Assembly: GCA_027324255.1 (NCBI GenBank)
Contig: DAHVTI010000373.1
Span: 1-42,422 of the forward strand
From: Bryobacterales bacterium
GTDB taxonomy: Bacteria > Acidobacteriota > Terriglobia > Bryobacterales > Bryobacteraceae
Direction of reading: 5' to 3'
Length of the DNA stretch: 42,422 nucleotides
A program made the translations under genes and the position numbers. Below the pieces are notes generated by a model that saw nothing but the letters and a program-made list of their open reading frames with translations, ran no database searches and was not told the DNA's origin. This document shows positions 27,945 through 36,500 of the stretch, piece after piece (position 1 is the stretch's first letter; each line of letters opens with the position of its first letter).

Positions 27945-30900
27945 ATGCTACGACATCCATCTTTGATACTCGCCATGGGATTTCTGCTGGCGCTGACGCC
28001 GGACGCGAGAGCGCAAGAAGTCCGGGCCACGATTCTGGGCACCGTCACCGACGCGTCTGACGCAGCCGTGCCGGGTGCGAAAGTGAAGGTGACCTACCTC
28101 GAACGGAATTCGACGGTTGAGGTGCAAACGAATGCCACGGGCACGTTCGTGACGCCGTTCCTGGCGCCCGGCGTCTACCGCGTTGAAGTGGAAGCGCAGG
28201 GTTTTCAGAAGTACGTGCGCGACAACATGACGCTTCAGGCCCAGGACAGAGCGCGCCTGGACGTCAAGCTGACGCTGGGAGAGTTGACGCAGAGCGTCAG
28301 TGTCAGCGGCTCGGTCACACAGTTGGAAACCGAGACCGCCAGCCGGTCGCAGGTGGTGGCCAGCGAGATCATCGCCAGCCTGCCCACGCAGGGACGCAAT
28401 CCGTTTCAGATCGCGTGGGCGGCCGCCGGCGTCATCAAGAGCGGCTCGTGGCGCTATCTCCGGTCCTTCGACATCGGCGGCACCACCGGCATCTCCATCA
28501 ACGGTGGCCGCGAAGGCCGCAACGAAGTTCTGCTCGACGGCATCAGCAACGTCCGCGCCGAGTGGACCGTCATCAGCATCCCCACCACCGAGTCCATCCA
28601 GGAGTTCAAGGTGCAGGCCAACACCTTCGACGCGCAGTACGGCCGCACCTCCGGCGGCGTCATCACCATGGTGACCAAGGGCGGCGGCAACGACTTCCAC
28701 GGCACCATGTTCGAGTACTTCCAGAACGACAAGCTGAACGCCAACCAGAGCGAGCTGAACCGGCCGCTCACCGTCGGCGGACAGTTTTTCCCGAACGGCC
28801 GCAAGCCGCCAAACCACATCAACCAGTTCGGCGCCACCGGCTCCGGCCCCATCTGGATTCCGAAGCTGTTCAACGGCAGGAACCGCGCGTTCTGGATGCT
28901 CTCCTGGGAGAGCATGCGCCAGCGCTCGGCCGACCCCGACGTCAAGACCTTCCCGATTCCTGAAATCCGCGGCGGCAACTTCAGCCAGTTATTCAACGCC
29001 GCCGGCAATCAGGTGCTCATCTACGATCCGCTCACCACTAAGGCCGACGGCAAGCGCACGCCGTTTGCCGGAAACATCATTCCGTCCAACCGGATCGACC
29101 CGATCGCGCTGAAGTTCATGTCTTTCTACCCGCAACCTTCCGCCCAAGGCGAGGGGTTCGCGCGCATCAATAACTACCCCTACCCATCGATGTGGATCGC
29201 TGATTTCGACCAGTTCGTGGGCCGCACGGACGTGGTTGTCAACTCGAAGAACAACGTGTTCTTCCGTTACAACCAGAACCCGTTCGCCGAGTACCGCGCC
29301 GTCGTCTTCGGCCTCGACAACCCGGCCGAGCCCACCGGCAACGCGCCGCTGCTCCGCAACGGCCGTAACGTGATGATGAACTGGACCTCCACGCTCACGC
29401 CCACCACTACCTTCGACTTCCGCTTCGGTCTCAACCGCTGGGAAGAGGCTGGCGGCAGCACCATCGGCTACGGTTACGATCCCAAGCAACTCGGCTTCGA
29501 TGCTGCGCTGGTCGGACAGTTCAAGGCTTACCAGTTCCCCAGAGTGGACATGGAAGGCTATCAGAACATCGGTTCGAATGCGGTAAGCCCCGGCATCCGC
29601 GACACCTACAGCCTCCAGCCCAACCTGAACCGGGTTATCGGCAAGCACTTCGTCAAGCTGGGCGCCGAAGTCCGGCGCTACAACCGCGCCAACTCCGGTG
29701 GTGGTTATCCGTCCGGTGCCTACTCCTTCAACAAGAACTGGACCCAGGCGGATGCCGCCCGCGGCGACGCCGTCTCCGGCAATGGCCTCGCCACCTTCCT
29801 GCTGGGCTACCCGACCTCGGCCTACGTCCAGAAGAACATCGACCCCTACTACCGGCACTACTACTACGCCGGTTTCGTCCACGACGACTGGAAGCTCACT
29901 CCCAAGCTCAGCCTTAACATCGGCCTGCGCTGGGATGCCGAGTCCGGCAACGTCGAACGCTTTGACCGCATGGTCAACGGTCTCGACTTCAACGCCGCCA
30001 GTCCCATCGCCAGCAGCGTCACCGGCTTGTCCCTAAGGGGCGCCCTCGTGTTCGCCGGCGCCAATGGGGCGCCGCGGGCGCTCATCGATACCCCGAAGTC
30101 GAACTGGCAGCCGCGCGTCGGCCTCGCCTACAGGCTGAAGGATTCCTGGGTGCTCCGTGGCGGCTACGGCCTCTACTACATGGGCGAGGACGCCATCGGC
30201 TCCAGCAACGGCTTCAGCCGCCAGACCAACGCCGTCGTCTCCAGCGACGGCCTGACCCCCTATCCCGGCCTGAAGCTCGCCAACGCTTTCGTCGCTCTCC
30301 CCGGCGGCAAGCTGCTTGATCCCATCGGCAGCTCCCTCGGCGCCAGCAGCTTCCTCGGCGAAGGCGTCCCATCCTACATGCGCGATCGCGCTCTGCCCCA
30401 CATCCACACCTACTCCTTCGACATCCAGCGCGAAGTCAAGGGCGGTTTCCTTTTCGAGGTCGGCTACGCCGGCAATACCGCCAGGCGCCTGCCCGTCGAC
30501 AACCTCCAGCTCAACTACGTCCCGACCAGCGAACTCGGCCGCCGCACTTCGACCGGCGTCATCGACACCGCCTACTACCAGGCGCAGGTGCCGAACCCGA
30601 TGGCCGGTCTCATCCCCAACAACGCCTCTCTCAATGGCGCCACCATCCAACGCCAGATCCTCTGGCGGGCCTTCCCCCAGTACAACGCTCCCACCCTCAG
30701 CACTGTACCCGTCGGACGCGCCCAGTACCACGGCATGAGCGTCAAGGTCACTAAACGCATGTCCAAAGGCTTGAGCTTCCTGTCCAGCTACACCGTCGGC
30801 AAGAACCTCCGCCAGACCCGCATTCTGAACGCCCAGGACTTTGTCCAGGGCAGTTGGGATAACACCGTCCTCGTCAAAGAGCCCGACCAGAACATCGACA

Positions 30901-31439
30901 CCCCGCAGAAGTTCGCCATTGCGGGCATCTACGAACTGCCGTTCGGCAAGGGCCAGCGCTGGGGCGCCGACGTCAACGGCGTCGTCAACCAGTTCATCGG
31001 CGGCTGGCAGCTCAACTTCAACGTGACCTACCAGAAAGGCTGGGTGGTCGACTATCCGAACGCCCCGCAGAACGCCGCGGGCAGCGCAAAACTGGATAGC
31101 CCCACCAACAAGCAGTGGTTCAATACCTCGCTCTGGAAGACGGCTTCCGGCACGCCCGTCGCCACCATGGAAGCCTTCACCCTCAGAGCCTTCCCGTACC
31201 TCTTTAGCGATGTCCGCCGCCCCGGCTACAAGAACTGGGATGCCTCCGTGTCCAAGATCTTCCCCATCACGGAACAGCTCAGGCTCCAGTTCCGCGCCGA
31301 GGCCGTCAACCTGATGAACCATCCCTGGTTCGCCGACATGGCTTCCACCGACGTCACCAACGCCGCCTTCGGCCAGTTGAACCCGACGCAGCGCAACTTG
31401 CCGAGATTCGTCAAGTTCGGCCTGCACCTGACGTTCTAG
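27945..31439 (+). CDS. Oar-like TonB-dependent receptor with carboxypeptidase-regulatory domain
   Basis: 1164-residue outer-membrane receptor. A signal peptide (1-23, ending ARA) is followed by a carboxypeptidase-regulatory-like beta-sandwich (about 27-115: GTVTDASDAAVPGAKVKV, GVYRVEVEAQGF), a plug-like region with INGGREGRNEVLLDGIS, and a long beta barrel ending in the aromatic FGLHLTF. This is the large receptor family that is greatly expanded in acidobacteria, usually linked to uptake of sugars or polymers; the ligand is unknown. GAGGAG stands 5 bases before the ATG. It is a single gene with a strong promoter and a strong terminator. No SusD-like partner or sigma/anti-sigma pair is adjacent. 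Confidence 0.93.
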   Translation: MLRHPSLILAMGFLLALTPDARAQEVRATILGTVTDASDAAVPGAKVKVTYLERNSTVEVQTNATGTFVTPFLAPGVYRVEVEAQGFQKYVRDNMTLQAQDRARLDVKLTLGELTQSVSVSGSVTQLETETASRSQVVASEIIASLPTQGRNPFQIAWAAAGVIKSGSWRYLRSFDIGGTTGISINGGREGRNEVLLDGISNVRAEWTVISIPTTESIQEFKVQANTFDAQYGRTSGGVITMVTKGGGNDFHGTMFEYFQNDKLNANQSELNRPLTVGGQFFPNGRKPPNHINQFGATGSGPIWIPKLFNGRNRAFWMLSWESMRQRSADPDVKTFPIPEIRGGNFSQLFNAAGNQVLIYDPLTTKADGKRTPFAGNIIPSNRIDPIALKFMSFYPQPSAQGEGFARINNYPYPSMWIADFDQFVGRTDVVVNSKNNVFFRYNQNPFAEYRAVVFGLDNPAEPTGNAPLLRNGRNVMMNWTSTLTPTTTFDFRFGLNRWEEAGGSTIGYGYDPKQLGFDAALVGQFKAYQFPRVDMEGYQNIGSNAVSPGIRDTYSLQPNLNRVIGKHFVKLGAEVRRYNRANSGGGYPSGAYSFNKNWTQADAARGDAVSGNGLATFLLGYPTSAYVQKNIDPYYRHYYYAGFVHDDWKLTPKLSLNIGLRWDAESGNVERFDRMVNGLDFNAASPIASSVTGLSLRGALVFAGANGAPRALIDTPKSNWQPRVGLAYRLKDSWVLRGGYGLYYMGEDAIGSSNGFSRQTNAVVSSDGLTPYPGLKLANAFVALPGGKLLDPIGSSLGASSFLGEGVPSYMRDRALPHIHTYSFDIQREVKGGFLFEVGYAGNTARRLPVDNLQLNYVPTSELGRRTSTGVIDTAYYQAQVPNPMAGLIPNNASLNGATIQRQILWRAFPQYNAPTLSTVPVGRAQYHGMSVKVTKRMSKGLSFLSSYTVGKNLRQTRILNAQDFVQGSWDNTVLVKEPDQNIDTPQKFAIAGIYELPFGKGQRWGADVNGVVNQFIGGWQLNFNVTYQKGWVVDYPNAPQNAAGSAKLDSPTNKQWFNTSLWKTASGTPVATMEAFTLRAFPYLFSDVRRPGYKNWDASVSKIFPITEQLRLQFRAEAVNLMNHPWFADMASTDVTNAAFGQLNPTQRNLPRFVKFGLHLTF

Positions 31440-31460
31440 CTTCGGCTGATCAGAGTCTGA

Positions 31461-31490
31461 AAGGAGGCCCCCAACCGGGGCCTCCTTTTT
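31461..31490 (+). terminator. Rho-independent terminator of the receptor gene
   Basis: AGGAGGCCCC (31462-31471) and GGGGCCTCCT (31477-31486) form a perfect 10-base stem with a 5-base loop, followed directly by a T run (31486-31490). It begins 22 bases after the receptor stop codon. Confidence 0.93.
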
Positions 31491-31643
31491 CTCGCTCCCA
31501 ACGCCCGTCCCCCGCTTCACCCCGCTCCTCAACTCTCCGGACCGCCGCCGCGCATCTGCTCCCCACAGGGCCGCCCCCCTCGTCCCCCGCCTGCATTCTT
31601 CCCTTGCTCCGCCTGAACTCGAACTGCTACATTAGTGAGTACT

Positions 31644-32291
31644 ATGTTAGCGGACGCTAATTCTGAACCGGCGCAGCCCTCCGTCCGGGCTCGCATGACC
31701 GGCGCCGAACGCCGCGCCGCTATCGTGCAGGCGGCCATCCAGCTCTTTTCGCAGAAGGGCTTTCGCGGCGCCACGACGCGCGAGCTCGCCTCTGCCGTCG
31801 GCGTCAGTGAGCCCGTTCTCTATCAGCACTTTGCCACCAAACGGGACCTCTACGACGCCATCGTGGACCGTCTCATCGCGGAGACCTCCGCTACGTTTCT
31901 CCAGTCCCTCGAAGAACTGGGCGAAGACTACGACGACCGTGCCTTCTTCCAATGGCTCGGCGAGCAGATCGTCATGTGGTATACGGCCCGCACGCGGGAG
32001 GTCCGCCTGCTCCTCTTCAGCGCCTTGGAGGGCCACAACCTCGCCCAGCTCTGGCACGAAAAAGCCATCGCCAGCTTCCTGCTGTGGGTGGAGGATTATT
32101 ATCGCCGCCGGACCCTCGCCGGCGCCTTCGTGCCGGCCAATGCCCCGCTGGCAGCCCGCGCCTTCATCGGCATGGTGGCCAACTACGGACAAACCACCAT
32201 GCTCTTCCCCTACACCGCCACCGGCATGCCCCCGAAAGAAGTCGTTTCGTGCATGGTCGGTATTTATCTCGACGGGGTCCGTACCCGCTAA
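31644..32291 (+). CDS. TetR/AcrR-family transcriptional regulator
   Basis: 215 residues. The N-terminal helix-turn-helix is clear (AAIQLFSQKGFRGATTRELA, then VGVSEPVLYQHFATKRDLY), and the rest is the variable ligand-binding helical part. It is probably a repressor of the efflux genes that follow after 15 bases on the same strand. I chose ATG 31644; GTG 31635 and ATG 31695 (just before the conserved part) are alternatives, and no strong ribosome site decides between them. A perfect 14-base palindrome lies at 31647-31660, inside the first codons if 31644 is used, which suggests self-repression; if translation starts at 31695 the palindrome becomes a leader operator. Confidence 0.93.
   Translation: MLADANSEPAQPSVRARMTGAERRAAIVQAAIQLFSQKGFRGATTRELASAVGVSEPVLYQHFATKRDLYDAIVDRLIAETSATFLQSLEELGEDYDDRAFFQWLGEQIVMWYTARTREVRLLLFSALEGHNLAQLWHEKAIASFLLWVEDYYRRRTLAGAFVPANAPLAARAFIGMVANYGQTTMLFPYTATGMPPKEVVSCMVGIYLDGVRTR
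31647..31660. promoter_or_regulatory. Candidate TetR operator
   Basis: TTAGCG-GA-CGCTAA is a perfect 14-base palindrome at the 5' end of the tetR gene. Just upstream, CATTAGT and ACTATG (31629-31646) form an imperfect dyad. TetR repressors typically bind such palindromes near their own start. Confidence 0.55.
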
Positions 32292-32306
32292 TGCCTGGAG
32301 CCATTC

Positions 32307-33500
32307 ATGTCCCGCAAATCCCTGTTGTTGCTCTCTCTGCTTGCGGCCGCCGCTGCCGCCGGCTGTGGCGGAAAAAGAGAAGCTTCCGCCGATTCCACGA
32401 GGGCCGTCCAGCCCGTGGCGGTGAAAACCGCTCAGGCTGAAGCGCGCACCGTGGAGAAATCGATCATGGTGACCGGCTCGCTGCAGCCCGACGAGACCAC
32501 TGTCGTCTCTTCCGAAGTGCCGGGCCGCATCGCCAGCCTGAAGGCCGATTTCGGCCAGCCCGTCCGCAAAGGCGAGATCGTCGCCCAGATCGACACCCAG
32601 GAGCTCAGCCTGCAGCTCGACCGCTCCCGCGCCACCCTCGCCCAGGCCCTGGCCCGCATCGGCATGGATCCCAAGACAATGCAGGAGCCGGATTCCACGC
32701 CTCTCTCCCGCCAGGCGCGCGCCCAGATGGAAGACGCCCGCTCCAAGTACGACAACGCCGCCAAGCTCGTCAAAACCGGCGACATCTCTCCCGAGCGCTT
32801 CAACGAGCTGGAGAAGGCCTACCGCGCCCGCCAGGCCGCCTGGGAAGCCACCCAGGACGACCTCCGCACCCAGTTGGCCCTCATCCACTCCCTTCAGGCC
32901 GATCTCAAACTGGCCGAAAAGCGCGTCCGGGACGCCTCCGTCCTCGCTCCCTTCGACGGCATCGTGCAGGTAAAGCACGTCTCCCCCGGCCAGTACATCA
33001 AGGAAAACGTGGCCATCTACACCATCGTGAAGGCCTCCCCGCTGCGGCTCCGCGTGGATATCCCCGAGTCCGCCGTGGCCCAGGTCCGCACCGGCACCAC
33101 CCTCGCCTTCACCACCGAGGCCGTCCCCGGCGCCGAGTTCACCGCCGTCGTCCGCGAGCTGAATCCCTCCCTCGAGAACCGCTCCCGCACTCTCACCGCC
33201 GAGGCCCGCCTCGTCCGCCACGACGAACGCCTCAAGCCCGGCTCCTTTGTCCAGGTGCGCCTCATCACCGACCAGGCCGCCCCCGTCGTGGCCGTGCCGC
33301 GCGCCGCCGTCTACACCGTCGCCGGCCTCAACAAGTTCTTTTCCATCGAAAACGGCAAGGCCGTCGAGCACCGCATCCCCGAGATCCTCGCCACCAACGG
33401 CTTCGTCGAAATGCCCGCCGGCACCGTGGAGCCCGGTACCGTCGTGGCCGTCTCCAACATCGCCCAACTCAGCTCCGGCACAGCCGTGGTCGTGAAGTAG
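32307..33500 (+). CDS. RND efflux membrane-fusion lipoprotein (HlyD/AcrA type)
   Basis: 397-residue periplasmic adaptor. The N-terminus has a lipobox (AAAGC, Cys20), so it is probably acylated and anchored. The domain order fits adaptors: barrel-sandwich half with GRIASLKADFGQPVRKGEIVAQID, a coiled-coil hairpin (about 95-185), second half with APFDGIVQVKHVSPGQYI, then a beta-barrel domain and a membrane-proximal domain ending SSGTAVVVK. GGAG stands 6 bases before the ATG. It should link the inner-membrane RND pump to the outer channel, both of which are supplied by the next gene, 15 bases downstream. Confidence 0.95.
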   Translation: MSRKSLLLLSLLAAAAAAGCGGKREASADSTRAVQPVAVKTAQAEARTVEKSIMVTGSLQPDETTVVSSEVPGRIASLKADFGQPVRKGEIVAQIDTQELSLQLDRSRATLAQALARIGMDPKTMQEPDSTPLSRQARAQMEDARSKYDNAAKLVKTGDISPERFNELEKAYRARQAAWEATQDDLRTQLALIHSLQADLKLAEKRVRDASVLAPFDGIVQVKHVSPGQYIKENVAIYTIVKASPLRLRVDIPESAVAQVRTGTTLAFTTEAVPGAEFTAVVRELNPSLENRSRTLTAEARLVRHDERLKPGSFVQVRLITDQAAPVVAVPRAAVYTVAGLNKFFSIENGKAVEHRIPEILATNGFVEMPAGTVEPGTVVAVSNIAQLSSGTAVVVK

Positions 33501-33515
33501 GAGAGGCGCCGCACC

Positions 33516-36500
33516 ATGCAAAAACTAGCTCAAATCTGCATCCGGCGCCCCGTCTTCGCCACCATGCTCATCCTCGCGCTGGTGGTCATCGGACTCGACT
33601 CCTACCGCAAGCTCGGCGTCGACTACTTCCCCAAAATCGAGTTCCCCTACGTCAACATCACCACCGTCCTCGCCGGCGCCTCCCCCGAAGAGGTCGAATC
33701 CCAGGTCACCAAGCCCATCGAGGAGGCCGTCAATACCATCTCCGGCATCGACGAGCTGAACTCCACCTCGGCCGAAGGCCTCTCTCTCGTCACCCTCCAG
33801 TTCGTGCTCGAAAAGGATCCCGACATCGCCGCCCAGGAGGTGCGCGACAAGATCTCCACCGTCCTCGGCCAGTTGCCGAAGGACGCCAAGACGCCCGTCG
33901 TCGAAAAACTGGCCACCGACGCCGCGCCCGTCCTCAACGTGGTGGTCTCCGCCAACCGCGACCTCCGCGAAATCACCAAGCTCGTCGACGACAACCTCAA
34001 GAAGAACATCGAATCCATCAACGGCGTCGGCCAGGTCCGCTTCGTCGGCGACCGCAAGCGCCAGATTCAGGTTATTCTCAACCCCGAACAGCTCGCCGCC
34101 TACAACATCAACATCGAGCAGGTCCGCGGAGCCCTCGCCGCCCAGAATATCGAGATCCCCGGCGGCCGCATCGATGAAGGCAACCGCGAGCTCTCCCTCC
34201 GCACCCTCGGCCGCGTAGAACGGCCTGCCGATTTCGCCAGAATCGTCGTCGGCAATCTCGGCGGCGCACCCATCCGCGTCTCCGATATCGCCGAAGTCGT
34301 CGACGGCTTCGAAGAGCCGCGCTCCCTCGCCCGCCTCAACGGCTCTCAGGCCGTCGCTCTCGCCGTCCGCAAGCAGGCCGGCACCAACTCCCTCGATGTC
34401 ATCGCCGCCGTCAAGACCCGCATCGGGGAACTCCGCTCCTCCCTCCCGCGCGACTTCCAGATCACCTACACCCGCGATCAGTCCGGCTTCATCCAGGCCG
34501 CCTTCGAGGCCGTTCAGGAACACCTCATCCTCGGCGGCGTCTTCGCCGCCATCATCGTCATGTTCTTCATCCGCAACTGGCGCTCCACCCTCATCGCCGC
34601 CGTTGCCATCCCCACCTCCATCATCTCCACCTTCTCCCTCCTCCAGTGGATGGGCTTCACCCTCAACCAGATCACGATGCTCGCCCTCACCCTCGTCGTC
34701 GGCATCGTCATCGACGACGCCATCGTCGTGCTCGAAAATGTCTTCCGCCACATGGAAGAGAAAAACATGACCGCCATGGAGGCCGCCGCCGAGGGCACCA
34801 AGGAAATCGGCCTCGCCGTCATGGCCACCACCTTTTCGCTCATCATCATCTTCCTCCCCATCGCCGTCATGCCCGGCATCGTCGGCCGCTTCATGTCCTC
34901 CTTCGGCTACACCGCCGCCTTCGCCATCGGCGTCTCCCTGCTGGTCAGCTTCACGCTCACCCCCATGCTCTGCTCGCGCTTCCTCAAGCTCGGCAACGTC
35001 AACCACGACACCAAAGCCGGCTTCTTCGAAAAGGCCGCCGCTTCTCCTTACCGCGCCATGCTCGGCTGGTCCCTCCGCCACCGCTGGGCCATCGTCGGCA
35101 TCTCCTTCCTGGTCATCCTCTCCACCGTTCCCATGATCAAAAGCATGGGCGTGGACTTCCTGCCCGTCGAGGACCAGAGCGAGTTCGAAGTCTCCGTCCG
35201 CATGCCCGTCGGCTCCTCGCTCGAAGGCACCTCCCAGGTCATGGCCCTCATCGAGAAAGACCTGCGCACGCTGCCCGGCGTCCGCGACCTCTTCACCACC
35301 ATCGGCGCCGACCAGCGCCGCCAGGTCGACCGCGGCTCCATCATCGTCGAGCTCGTCGACGTCAAAGACCGCAAGCAGTCCCAGCGCCAGCTCATGGACC
35401 ACACCCGCGAAATGCTCGCCAAGTACAAGGACCTCATCATCGGCGTCCAGCTCCCTTCGCTCTTTTCCGGCGGCTCCGACCGCGATCTCATGTACTCCAT
35501 CCAGGGCCCCGACCTCAACCGCCTTGAAGGCTACGCCAAACGGCTCATGGATCGCATCCGGCCCATCGAAGGCGTCGCCGACCTCGAACTCACCTACGAG
35601 TCCGGCAAGCCCGAAGTCCGCGTCAACATCAACCGCGACAAGGCCGCCGACCTCAACGTCAACGTCGCCCAGGTGGCCAATGCCATGCGCGTCCTCGTCG
35701 GCGGCGACGACCAGGTCACCACCTACAAGGAAGGCGACGACCGCTACGACGTCCTCCTCCGCGTCGCTAAGAAGTTCCGCAACTCCCCCGCCGCCCTCGA
35801 CCGCCTCTATCTCCCGTCCGCCTCCCTCGGCAACGTTCCCATCTCCAACGTGGCCTCGCTCGAAATGGGCACCGGCCCCACCTCCATCGACCGCTGGAAC
35901 CGCCAGCGCCGCGTCCTCATCATGGGTAACCTCTCCAAGGGCCTCGCCCTCGGAGACCTCATCAAGGTCGTGGACCAGGAGATGGCCGCCATGAACCTCC
36001 CCCCCGAGTACCGCCACAACGCCGTCGGCCGCTCCCGCGAGCTTGGCCGCGCCGTCAACAACTTCCTCATCGCCTTCCTCCTCTCCGTGATCTTCATGTA
36101 CATGATCCTCGCCTCCAACTACGAAAGCTTCATCGATCCCGTCACCATCCTCCTCTCCCTCCCCCTCTCCGTCCCCTTCGCCCTCCTCAGCCTCTTCCTG
36201 GCCCGCGAGAACTTCTCCGTCATCTACACCTCCCTCGGCATCCTCGTCCTGTTCGGCATCGTCAAGAAGAACTCCATTCTTCAGATCGATCACATCAAGG
36301 GCCTGCGCCGCGATGGCATGCCCCGCCTCGACGCCATCTTCCAGGGCTGCGAGGACCGGCTCCGCCCCATCCTCATGACCACCGCCGCCCTCGTGGCCGG
36401 CATGCTTCCCCTCGCCTTCGGCACCGGCGCCGGAGCCGGCACCCGCCGCACCGTCGCCATCGTCGTCATCGGCGGCCAGAGCCTCGCCCTCCTGCTCACT